Source: Nitrososphaerota archaeon
Lineage (GTDB): Archaea; Thermoproteota; Nitrososphaeria; Nitrososphaerales; Gagatemarchaeaceae
Assembly: GCA_003135575.1 (NCBI GenBank)
Contig: PLCG01000080.1
Span: forward strand, 5,192-20,339
DNA: 15,148 nt
Reading direction: 5' to 3'
Numbering within the stretch: the stretch's first letter is position 1; every line of letters starts with the position of its first letter. The notes beneath the pieces were generated by a model. The model searched no databases. It was given only the letters and a program-made list of their open reading frames with translations, and was not told where the DNA came from. The position numbers and the translations under genes are program-made. Below, piece after piece: positions 5,715 to 13,267 of the stretch.

Positions 5715-6639
5715 GGTAAGGGACAAGGTAGTCAAGGAGATCGGCAAGGTCGTAGTCGGCAGGGAGAGGGAGGTCGACCTCCTCCTGATGTGCCTCCTCG
5801 CGAGGGGGCACGTGCTCCTCGAGGGCGTCCCAGGTGTCTCGAAGACGCTCATCGCCAACGCGTTCTCAAAGTGCCTCGGGCTCCAGTTCAAGAGGGTCCA
5901 GTTCACCCCGGACATCCTTCCCCTCGACATCATCGGAGGCTTCGTCTTCAACCTGAAGAACAGGGAGTTCGAGTTCAGGAGAGGGCCGGTCTTCACCAAC
6001 ATCCTCCTCGCAGACGAGATCAACCGCGCCCCACCGAAGGTCCAGAGCGCGCTCCTCGAATCTATGCAGGAGCTGCAGGTGACGGTGGAGGGGCACACCG
6101 AGAAGCTCCCGTTCCCGTTCATGGTGATCGCCACTCAGAACCCGTTGGAGTTCGAGGGCGTGTACCCGCTGCCAGAAGGGCAGCTCGACAGGTTCATGGT
6201 CAAGGTGAGCTTCAGGTACCCCAGCAGGGAGGTCGAGTCAGACATACTCAAGAGGAACCTCACGAGCATAGACGTCAACGACGTGGAGACGGTCCTCAGC
6301 CTAGACCAGCTCGACGCGCTCGTGAAGCAGGTCAACAAAGTGAAAGTCTCGGACGAGGTCCTCGCCTACCTGGCGCGCGTTGCCGAGGCGACGAGGACCG
6401 AGGGCGCGCTCGTCTTGGGCGCGAGCCCGAGGGCGATGGTCCAGCTCGTGCATTGCTCGCGCGCAAGGGCCCTCCTCGACGGTAGGAACTACGTCACCCC
6501 GGCCGACATCAAGTCCATCGCCAACGACGTGCTGACCCACAGGCTCACGATCGACCGCGCGGCCGCTCTCAAGGGGGTCTCGCGGAACCCTGAGGCCATA
6601 CTCACGGCAATACTCGACAGAGTGGAACCCCCACGCTAA
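5704..6639 (+). CDS. MoxR-family AAA+ ATPase
   Basis: A 311-residue AAA+ ATPase of the MoxR type, a cytosolic chaperone-like motor that usually works with DUF58 and von Willebrand-type proteins to mature or activate complexes. Key motifs are Walker A GVPGVSKT (41-48; Ser in place of the last Gly, a position where MoxR proteins often vary), Walker B ILLADEINRA (D104, E105), sensor 1 VIATQNP (N146) and the arginine finger region GQLDRF (R163). The C-terminal lid carries the sensor-2 GASPRA motif. Length is normal. The start is a TTG at 5704, giving 11 bases of overlap with the preceding gene and no spare N-terminal sequence. The DUF58 partner follows directly; the reading frame ends GTG GAA CCC CCA CGC TAA. 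Confidence 0.95.
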   Translation: MGAEVRDKVVKEIGKVVVGREREVDLLLMCLLARGHVLLEGVPGVSKTLIANAFSKCLGLQFKRVQFTPDILPLDIIGGFVFNLKNREFEFRRGPVFTNILLADEINRAPPKVQSALLESMQELQVTVEGHTEKLPFPFMVIATQNPLEFEGVYPLPEGQLDRFMVKVSFRYPSREVESDILKRNLTSIDVNDVETVLSLDQLDALVKQVNKVKVSDEVLAYLARVAEATRTEGALVLGASPRAMVQLVHCSRARALLDGRNYVTPADIKSIANDVLTHRLTIDRAAALKGVSRNPEAILTAILDRVEPPR

Positions 6640-6743
6640 CCCGCCGCGGAAGAGACTATCTCGTCGCTACGGTTCTCATACTGGTCGCAGCCGACCTGCT
6701 CAACGCGAGGCTGCTCCTCGTCCTGGGTATCTCCCTCGCGCTG

Positions 6744-7793
6744 ATGGCGGTGGTGTCGGTCGCCATCTTCGAGTTCGCGATAAAGTCAGGCGTCAGCGTC
6801 TCGATGAAGAGCGGCCACGTCAGGACGTTCAAGGGCGAGGAGTACGAGACCATACTCACGATAGAGACCAGAGGCAACGACTGGATAGGCTCTCTGCCCA
6901 CGGACTTTAAGATCGAGACGGGCCAGCTGATGAAGGTCGAGCCGCTCGGGGAGGGGAGGATGCGGCTCCGGTTCTTGGGGACGTACGCGGGAAGGTCAGA
7001 GGGCGTCAAGGTCGGGATATCCCTCAACGACCCGCTCAAGCTCCTGCAGAGGCTCGACCAGGTCGTCTACAGCGAGTTCGTGCTGGACACACTTCCACTG
7101 TCGCTGCTCACCCCCGTCATCCCCCGGAGGCTGACAATCTTCGGGTTCGGGGACCAGCCCACCGGATACCCGGGCCCGGGGCAGGAGCTCTACGGCCTCG
7201 ACGAATACCACACTTCGGGGGACACCAAGGACATCATCTGGAAGCGCGTCGCAAAGTCGCCCGACGAGACGCTCATCGCCAGGGTCAGGGAGGCCAACGT
7301 GAAGGACGTGATCCGCGTGGGGGTCGTCCAGTTCGCGGCGAGGGGGGATGACCGAGCCGAATGGATTGACAAGCTCTGCGAGGCCTTGGGCTACATCGGC
7401 AAGGAGATACTGGAGATGGGGGCGACCTTCACCGTGCTCTACCACTCGCCGCCCGAAGTCCAGGTCCAAGACACGGAGAGGATCGAGGAGGAGCGGATGT
7501 TGGGCCTGAACCAGGTGAGGTCCAAGGACATCAACGAGGTCGCGGAGGCGGTCATGGCCTGCTCCGTAGCGGCGGGATCGAGAGAGATTGAAACGGTCGT
7601 GAGCAACTCGGACTTTGTGATAACCGGCCTAAAGGAGCTCGAGGACGTGAGCATGGCTCCTCTCATCGCAGAGAAGCCGATGCTGCTGATCTACGAGAAC
7701 GCCTCGCCCCCCTCGACCTACTCCGAGAGGTCGGTGATCTACTCCGGGAAGGAGAACCTCTTCCCGCTCCTAAGGAAGATGCTGGAGAGGTAG
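6744..7793 (+). CDS. DUF58 domain protein, MoxR partner (N-terminus probably further upstream)
   Basis: A DUF58 protein of at least 349 residues. Its hallmark is the segment DEYHTSGDTKDIIWKRVAKS (about 152-171), matching the conserved E-Y-x-x-G-D-x-x-x-I-x-W-x-x-x-A motif. DUF58 proteins are membrane-anchored vWA-like partners of MoxR ATPases. The first in-frame ATG is 6744, but the same frame is open back to 6594. From about 6633 it encodes LTRRGRDYLVATVLILVAADLL, a classic DUF58 beginning (basic RRG followed by the first of two membrane helices). No ATG, GTG or TTG is in frame there. A GTG at 6622 is out of frame, followed by a run of five C at 6628-6632. Either the true start is non-canonical, or the frame changes in the C-run. 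The body of the gene is intact. Confidence 0.85.
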   Translation: MAVVSVAIFEFAIKSGVSVSMKSGHVRTFKGEEYETILTIETRGNDWIGSLPTDFKIETGQLMKVEPLGEGRMRLRFLGTYAGRSEGVKVGISLNDPLKLLQRLDQVVYSEFVLDTLPLSLLTPVIPRRLTIFGFGDQPTGYPGPGQELYGLDEYHTSGDTKDIIWKRVAKSPDETLIARVREANVKDVIRVGVVQFAARGDDRAEWIDKLCEALGYIGKEILEMGATFTVLYHSPPEVQVQDTERIEEERMLGLNQVRSKDINEVAEAVMACSVAAGSREIETVVSNSDFVITGLKELEDVSMAPLIAEKPMLLIYENASPPSTYSERSVIYSGKENLFPLLRKMLER

Positions 7794-7826
7794 TGCAAGA
7801 CGAACAGGGTCCTTCTTGCGTGCACC

Positions 7827-8594
7827 TTGGCCGTGGGCCTGTCCCTCTACTTCGTCTTCGCGCTCTCGGCTGTCCTGTTCCTGCAGCACCTCGACGCGTC
7901 GAGCATCGGCGTCGTCGAGTCGGTCATCATAATCACCCAGGTCGTCAGGCTCGCTGGCATAGTCGCCTACTTCGGCTCCAGGCCGGCGAGGCTGGAGGTC
8001 TTGCTCGTCCTCCTCTCCTTCGAGACCTTCATAGTGATGGGCCTCATCGTCCTGTATCTCGTCGCCCCGAGCGCGGTCTTCAGCACCCTGGCGCACACCA
8101 TCTTCTCGACGTGGATCGCGTCGCTCTTCGTCGTCCTTCCCTCTTACCTAATCTTCACAGGGGTCGCGGAGATGACGCGCAACAGGAGCCTGATCGCCGT
8201 GATGATCTCGATCACGCTTGAGTTCGGCTTCCTCACCTTCGCAGCGAGCACCATGCTGGGCTTCGGCGGGACGTTCACCTTCGGGAACTTCTTCGACTTC
8301 CTCATCGCCGCCGCGAAGCTTGACGTCGCCGCAGGCAGCGTCCCCGCTCTCTCGACCCTCTTCCTCATCGTCCCCTCAGTGATAGTCTACATCGCCCTTC
8401 TCGTCTACGTGACCGTCCCGACCACCTCGAGCATCGTCCCGCCGAGGGTGACGTTCTTGCTCCCCCTCATCGCCGCGGTCGCATCGCTGGGGTGGGTCCT
8501 CGCTACGGTGTCTTTCATCCCGAATACCCTTTTATCCTTCACGGTCCCCGGAATCGTCATTGTCGGGCTGCTCTGGGCATACATGCGCCGATAG
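7827..8594 (+). CDS. Polytopic membrane protein of the MoxR operon
   Basis: A 255-residue integral membrane protein with about eight hydrophobic helices and short loops; I recognise no family. It may form a membrane scaffold or channel for the surface module, but that is inference from the operon only. The only in-frame start is the TTG at 7827. The frame is open back to the DUF58 stop at 7791-7793 and reads KTNRVLLACT just before the TTG, which would be a more typical start of a membrane protein. A GTG at 7793-7795, overlapping the DUF58 stop, would supply the start if a single base (C at 7796) were absent. There is no visible Shine-Dalgarno sequence before the TTG. The end overlaps the next gene by 35 bases if that gene starts at 8560. 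Confidence 0.75.
   Translation: MAVGLSLYFVFALSAVLFLQHLDASSIGVVESVIIITQVVRLAGIVAYFGSRPARLEVLLVLLSFETFIVMGLIVLYLVAPSAVFSTLAHTIFSTWIASLFVVLPSYLIFTGVAEMTRNRSLIAVMISITLEFGFLTFAASTMLGFGGTFTFGNFFDFLIAAAKLDVAAGSVPALSTLFLIVPSVIVYIALLVYVTVPTTSSIVPPRVTFLLPLIAAVASLGWVLATVSFIPNTLLSFTVPGIVIVGLLWAYMRR
8529..8537 (+). promoter_or_regulatory. Internal TATA-like box before the surface-protein gene
   Basis: CTTTTATCC is an A/T-rich island near the end of the membrane-protein gene, centred about 27 bases upstream of the TTG at 8560. This spacing fits an internal promoter giving a leaderless surface-protein mRNA, allowing extra expression apart from the MoxR operon. Confidence 0.4.
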
Positions 8595-10254
8595 GTCAAA
8601 GGCCGCGGCGCTGCTCTCAGTGATAGGGCTGGTCCTCGCCACGCTTTCCCTCCAGCCGGGCCTGGTGGCGATGGCGTCCGGCGCGACCCCCAGCTCGACC
8701 GGGTCGACCGCGTTCATCTCCTTCGGCTTCGGGCCTTCGAGCATGGCCCCTGCCTCGAACGGCATCCCCGTGTTCACGGTCGGAGACACGATATGGGCGG
8801 AGTCGGGCTACAACTACTCTATCCCGCTCTCGGTGACTTCGGCGAGGGCAAACGCCTCCTCCCCGACCAGGGTCGTCGCGGTGAAGCTCCTCGAGTCGCA
8901 GGTCATCACCCCGCTCTACACCTTCACCTCTGTCGACGCGGACGGCATCTGGAACGTGACCATCGGGGGCCTGCGCGGGGCGATCGTCATCCCTGTCCAC
9001 TTTGTGAACCCCGCCGCGCATCCCGTCTCCCTCAGCCCGCTCGCCTACTCGCTCAGCGGCGGCAACATGTCGATCTCGACGCAGGCCAATCTTGGCGACT
9101 CCTACGACCAGCAGGTCTGCACCGGGGGGAACGCCACGAGCTATGGCATCACGCTTACCCTCCCGTCGGGCCTGCACGACCAAGGCAAACTCCTCCTGGC
9201 TCCCGGGAACCCGATCAACGTCACGACCATCGGAGTCGTCAACCAGACCTTCTCGTTCTGGTTCCAGCTCTTCCATCCCTACTCTCTCGACTCCCCGGGC
9301 GCGAACAGCCTGGTCGTCAGCAACCTGCTGACCGCAGAATCCAAGCCGGTGACATTCGCCTCGACAGGGTCGACCAACACCACCCTCGCGTTGAACGCGC
9401 CGCTCCGCGAGGGGAGATACGACTTCCGGGCCTACTTCCAGGACTCGACCAGCCTCGACGTCGTCCAGAGCAGGCTGCTGGTCGTGAACGACTCGTCCTG
9501 GATCTCTCTATCTACCTCCTGCCAGCCGCAGCTCGTCCAGTCACAGAACGTCTCGTACTCGGCGAGCTTGACCAGAGGCCAGCTGAACTGGCCGAGGAGC
9601 CTCTTCGTGATGTATCGGAACTTCGGGGTGGAGTCCGTCGCCTCGTTCCCGGTAAGGGCCAACCTCTCCAGCGTGGACTTCGTCGCCTCGCCGTGGAACG
9701 CGCCCCTCCAAGGCGTCAAGGTGAACGTCTCCCCCGGCCCTGGGATCGCCCAGACCAGCCAGGCGGGCAGCACCCTCTTCGTGCTGGCGTCCCATTACCC
9801 CTTGGAGCTAAACTACTCAGTTGACATTAACGGCGGGCATGATGTCGCCCAGGGCACGGTGAGGCTCGACGGAAGCTACTCGGCCCTGAGCACCGACCTC
9901 AAGCTGGCCAAGCTGACCCTCCACGTCCTGAGCGACCAGACCTCGCCGACGACCCTCTCGGTGACGGGGCCGCAGGGCGTGAGCATCACTACCGGCCTCC
10001 TGGGGAGCAACCAGACGTCCTCATTCATACTCCCAGGCGGCTCTTACACGGTCAAGGCCTCGCAGGGCGGCGACTCTCAGAGCGCCCAGGTCGCTCTCAC
10101 CAACGGGCTCGCCACCGCCGTGACACTGAACTTCAGCACCTTCCTCTCCTTCGAGATCATCCTCATCGTGACCGCCATAATGGCCGCGCTCGCGAACGTC
10201 GTGGTCTGGGTCCTCCGCTCGAGGAGCCTCGGCTCAAGGCTCGCCGCGAAGTAG
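8560..10254 (+). CDS. Large exported surface protein with C-terminal membrane anchor
   Basis: A 564-residue exported protein. It has a signal sequence (hydrophobic about 15-33, ALLSVIGLVLATLSLQ), a long Ser/Thr/Asn-rich, beta-strand-rich ectodomain with more than ten N-x-S/T sites, and two cysteines that could pair (in QQVCTGG and STSCQPQ). The C-terminal helix at about 530-552 (EIILIVTAIMAALANVVVWVL) ends in a basic tail. This is the layout of an archaeal S-layer-like or cell-surface protein with Ig-like repeats; no enzyme motif is visible. The near-terminal SYTVKASQGG segment looks like a PEGA or carboxypeptidase-regulatory-type strand. The TTG at 8560 is favoured by an internal TATA-like box; an ATG at 8583 lies one base out of frame and would otherwise give a neat MADRSKAAALL signal peptide. 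It is the likely client of the MoxR/DUF58 machinery (inference). Confidence 0.75.
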   Translation: MSGCSGHTCADRSKAAALLSVIGLVLATLSLQPGLVAMASGATPSSTGSTAFISFGFGPSSMAPASNGIPVFTVGDTIWAESGYNYSIPLSVTSARANASSPTRVVAVKLLESQVITPLYTFTSVDADGIWNVTIGGLRGAIVIPVHFVNPAAHPVSLSPLAYSLSGGNMSISTQANLGDSYDQQVCTGGNATSYGITLTLPSGLHDQGKLLLAPGNPINVTTIGVVNQTFSFWFQLFHPYSLDSPGANSLVVSNLLTAESKPVTFASTGSTNTTLALNAPLREGRYDFRAYFQDSTSLDVVQSRLLVVNDSSWISLSTSCQPQLVQSQNVSYSASLTRGQLNWPRSLFVMYRNFGVESVASFPVRANLSSVDFVASPWNAPLQGVKVNVSPGPGIAQTSQAGSTLFVLASHYPLELNYSVDINGGHDVAQGTVRLDGSYSALSTDLKLAKLTLHVLSDQTSPTTLSVTGPQGVSITTGLLGSNQTSSFILPGGSYTVKASQGGDSQSAQVALTNGLATAVTLNFSTFLSFEIILIVTAIMAALANVVVWVLRSRSLGSRLAAK

Positions 10255-10280
10255 CCCAGTCCGCGTTTGCGAATTCAGCC

Positions 10281-10287
10281 TTAAATC
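10281..10287 (+). promoter_or_regulatory. TATA-like box for the DUF255 gene
   Basis: TTAAATC lies in the 58-base gap after the surface-protein gene, centred about 29 bases upstream of the GTG at 10313. It separates transcription of the DUF255/NAD-kinase-like pair from the surface operon. Confidence 0.5.
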
Positions 10288-10312
10288 ACGGCTTGCGACC
10301 CAACCGGTTGCT

Positions 10313-12382
10313 GTGTCAGAGAAGAGGAAGGCCAATCACCTCGTCAACGAAAAGAGTCCGTATCTTATCAAACACGCCTACAATCCCGTCGACTGGTTTT
10401 TTTGGGGAGATGAGGCGTTTGGAAAAGCGAAGAGGGAGAACAGGCCAATCTTTCTTAGCATAGGTTACTCGACTTGTCACTGGTGCACGGTCATGGAGCG
10501 CGAGTCATTCGAGGACGAGAAGACCGCGGCGATCCTCAACGAAAAGTTCGTGCCGATCAAGGTGGACCGGGAGGAGAGGCCCGACATCGACGAGATCTAC
10601 ATGAAGGCCGTCACCACGCTCACCGGCCAAGGAGGCTGGCCCCTCTCGGTCTTCCTCACGCCCGACCTCAAGCCCTTCTACGGTGGCACTTACTTCCCGC
10701 CCGTCCCCCGCCACGGCATGCCGGCCTTCCGGGATGTACTCAACTTCATCGCGGACACCTGGAAGACCAAGCGGGACGAGGTCGTGCAGAGCTCCGAGGA
10801 GATCACAAGATCGATCAAGGAGGGCTACGAGCTAAAGGGCGAGGGGACACTCACGAAGCTCCTTCTAGACAACGCGTACGCGGTGGTGGTCTCGGCGCAC
10901 GACCCGCAGTTCGGAGGGTTCGGCCGCCCGCCGAAGTTCCCGCTGCCGAGCTACCTCGGGTTCCTCCTACGCTACCACGCGAGGACCGGGAAGGGCTCCG
11001 TCCTCAACCCGGTCCTGAAGACGCTCGACTCGATGGCCGACGGGGGCATCCACGACCACCTGGCCGGCGGGTTCCACAGGTATTCGACCGACAGGTACTG
11101 GCTCGTCCCCCACTTTGAGAAGATGCTCTACGACAATGCGCTCCTGGCGAGGGTGTACGCCGACGCCTACCGCGTCACCCGCTCGAAGAGGTACGCAGCG
11201 GTCGCCCGCGACACCCTCGATTGGATCTTGGAGGAGATGACCTCCTCCGAGGGCGGCTTCTTCTCCGCGCAGGATGCGGACACCGCAGAGGGCGAGGGAT
11301 ATTACTACACGTGGACCCCCGCCGAGGTCGCTGAGATAGTGGGGAAGGAGGACGGCGCCGTCTTCTGCGAGTATTACGGGGTGGCGGAAGACGGGAACTT
11401 CGAAGGCAGGTCGATCCTCAACATCGTCACGAACGCCGAGAAGGTCGCAGCAAAGCTCGGGTCGACGGCCGAGCAGGTCGAGGCCGCGCTCCAGAAGGGA
11501 AGGAAGGCCCTGCTGAAGGCGAGGAGAGAGCGGAACCGCCCCGCGGTGGACGACAAGGTCCTTGCGTCTTGGAACGGGCTCGCGATCTCAGCCTTCGCGT
11601 CCGCCTACGGGGCTCTCCAAGACGAGAGATACCTGGCTGCGGCGACGAAGAGCGCAGAATTCATCTTCTCCAAGCTCGTAAGGCAAGGCACGAGCCCGAT
11701 GCTCTTCAGGAGATACAGGGACGGGGACGTCGCCATCGCGGGCAACCTTGAGGACTATTCCTTCCTGGTCGCAGGCCTGCTCGACCTCTACGAGGCCTCG
11801 TTCGACAAGAGATGGATGTCCGCGTCGGTCAAACTGGCGGAGGAGATGGTGGGGCTCTTCTGGGACGCGGACGGCGGGGGCTTCTTCATGAAGCCTCCCG
11901 GCGCAGAGATCGTGGCGATCAAGGACGGGTACGATGGGCCCACCCCCTCTGGCAACTCAGTCGCCGCCCTCGACCTCCTTCGCCTCGCGGAGTTCACGGG
12001 CAACGAGGACTATAGGGAGATGGCGGAGACCACACTCAAGCTGTTCGCCGAGACGATGGAGTCCATGCCCACAGGCTACCTAGAGATGCTCGCCGCGGTC
12101 GACTTTTCCTTCGGCTCGAAGGAGATAGTCATCGCCGGCGGCTGGGCGCCCGAGAAGCTCAAGGAGATGGTGAGAGAGATCCAGACGCGCTACCTCCCGA
12201 CGAAGGTGCTCGCATTGGCGGACGGCGACCCCACGATGGCGAAGCTGACCGAGGGCAAGGCCAGCCTGAAGGGGATGCCGACGGTCTACGTGTGCGAGAA
12301 CTTCGCGTGCAAGGCGCCGGTCACAGACCTGCCCGCGCTCAAGGGGCAGCTGGACGCCATGCTGATCGGAGGGACGGCATAG
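10313..12382 (+). CDS. DUF255 (YyaL/SSP411-type) thioredoxin-like and glycosidase-fold protein
   Basis: A 689-residue protein of the YyaL/spermatogenesis-associated protein 20 family. The N-terminal domain is a thioredoxin-like DUF255 module with the family signature NHLVNEKSPYLIKHAYNPVDW and the motif STCHWC (C55, C58), then MERESFED. The rest, from about residue 190, is the alpha/alpha-barrel region related to six-hairpin glycosidases and N-acylglucosamine 2-epimerases, with FGRPPKFP, HFEKMLYDNA, SAQDADT and DDKVLASWNGLAI motifs. The family is widespread but its reaction is not settled; a redox role for the CxxC is plausible. Length is typical. The GTG at 10313 lies just downstream of a TATA-like box. 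The first 150 bases are less GC-rich than the rest, as often seen at leaderless starts. The next gene begins directly after the TAG. Confidence 0.95.
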   Translation: MSEKRKANHLVNEKSPYLIKHAYNPVDWFFWGDEAFGKAKRENRPIFLSIGYSTCHWCTVMERESFEDEKTAAILNEKFVPIKVDREERPDIDEIYMKAVTTLTGQGGWPLSVFLTPDLKPFYGGTYFPPVPRHGMPAFRDVLNFIADTWKTKRDEVVQSSEEITRSIKEGYELKGEGTLTKLLLDNAYAVVVSAHDPQFGGFGRPPKFPLPSYLGFLLRYHARTGKGSVLNPVLKTLDSMADGGIHDHLAGGFHRYSTDRYWLVPHFEKMLYDNALLARVYADAYRVTRSKRYAAVARDTLDWILEEMTSSEGGFFSAQDADTAEGEGYYYTWTPAEVAEIVGKEDGAVFCEYYGVAEDGNFEGRSILNIVTNAEKVAAKLGSTAEQVEAALQKGRKALLKARRERNRPAVDDKVLASWNGLAISAFASAYGALQDERYLAAATKSAEFIFSKLVRQGTSPMLFRRYRDGDVAIAGNLEDYSFLVAGLLDLYEASFDKRWMSASVKLAEEMVGLFWDADGGGFFMKPPGAEIVAIKDGYDGPTPSGNSVAALDLLRLAEFTGNEDYREMAETTLKLFAETMESMPTGYLEMLAAVDFSFGSKEIVIAGGWAPEKLKEMVREIQTRYLPTKVLALADGDPTMAKLTEGKASLKGMPTVYVCENFACKAPVTDLPALKGQLDAMLIGGTA

Positions 12383-13267
12383 GTGCGCGAGCGCCGCCTG
12401 AAGGCGACCGTCCTCGTCGACTCCGAGAGGCCCAAGGTCAGCGAGAGCGAGGTGGTCTCGATCCTGAAAAAGTCTGGGATAGAGCACTCCGTGACGAGCC
12501 CCTCCTTCGGCGTGGTCGTCGGAGGCGACGGCCTCTTCAGCCACCAGGGCCGCCAGCTCAGCATACCGCTCCTCTTCGTCGGGACCAAATCAAGGAGACC
12601 CACCGACTCGAAGGCCCGCCTCGCCGAGGTCTACCTGACCGGCCTCGAAGCAGCGCTCCGCGAGATGAAGAAGGGCAAATTCACGGTCGTGAAGCACAGG
12701 CGGCTCGAGGTCTCGATAAGCGACGGCACCTTCAAGGGGGAGATCTTCACCGACGTCTCGCTCGAGAAGGGCGCGGACAGCAACTGCATCCGCTACACCC
12801 TGGACGTGCACGGGAAAGCCGGGGGCGACTTCACCGACTCGGCCGTCTCAAATGGAATCGTGATAACGACGGCGGCAGGCTCCACCGGATACTTCTCCTA
12901 TCTCGACAAGCTTGACAGGGGCGACAGGCTCGAGCCCGAGAAGTACACGGTGATCCCAGAGGACCATGTCGGCGTCTGCCACATCGCGCCCACCTTCACC
13001 TCCCGCAACGGGACCACCCGCCATCCCCTTCGCTACACGGTCCCGTGGGGGTCCACCTTCAAGATTAGCCTGATGCGGGACGCCGACGCTCACCTCTTCG
13101 GCGTCACGAGATCCAGGAAGGGCCTCAAGATCACGACCGACGACGTGGTGGAGGTAGGCCCGAGCAAGAACACGACGAACGTCATCAGGCTGGCCTCTCG
13201 CCAGGGCGCGTCCATCCTAGACTGGGACCGAGGCTCGGGGCCTACGCGGTCTTCGCGAGCAGGCTGA
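12383..13267 (+). CDS. Divergent NAD-kinase-like protein
   Basis: A 294-residue cytosolic protein of the NAD/diacylglycerol kinase superfamily. The nucleotide-binding signature FGVVVGGDGLF (43-52) matches the GGDG motif of NAD kinases, and SNGIVITTAAGSTGYFSYL (156-174) matches their second signature (usually DG-x-x-x-x-TPTGSTAY). The canonical Thr after GGDG is Leu here, and the segment after it differs from standard NAD kinases. It may therefore be a divergent NAD kinase making NADP or a related kinase with another substrate. The GTG follows the TAG of the DUF255 gene with no gap, so they form an operon. The 3' end overlaps the convergent threonine synthase gene by 26 bases, so the last residues (SGPTRSSRAG) are read from the opposite strand of that gene's end. 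Confidence 0.7.
   Translation: MRERRLKATVLVDSERPKVSESEVVSILKKSGIEHSVTSPSFGVVVGGDGLFSHQGRQLSIPLLFVGTKSRRPTDSKARLAEVYLTGLEAALREMKKGKFTVVKHRRLEVSISDGTFKGEIFTDVSLEKGADSNCIRYTLDVHGKAGGDFTDSAVSNGIVITTAAGSTGYFSYLDKLDRGDRLEPEKYTVIPEDHVGVCHIAPTFTSRNGTTRHPLRYTVPWGSTFKISLMRDADAHLFGVTRSRKGLKITTDDVVEVGPSKNTTNVIRLASRQGASILDWDRGSGPTRSSRAG

Noticed and set aside
8793..9824. Plus-strand 343-codon open frame inside the surface-protein gene
   Set aside because: It is an alternative frame of the exported protein with Arg/Pro-rich, low-complexity translation; the signal peptide, glycosylation sites and C-terminal anchor all belong to the other frame.
10390..10410. Seven-T run near the start of the DUF255 gene as a terminator
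   Set aside because: It lies inside conserved coding sequence (the PVDWFFWGDEAF region), so it is not a convincing termination site.
12292..12915. Plus-strand 207-codon open frame across the DUF255/NAD-kinase junction
   Set aside because: It is a frame shadow of two well-supported genes, with Arg/Gly-rich composition and no motif.
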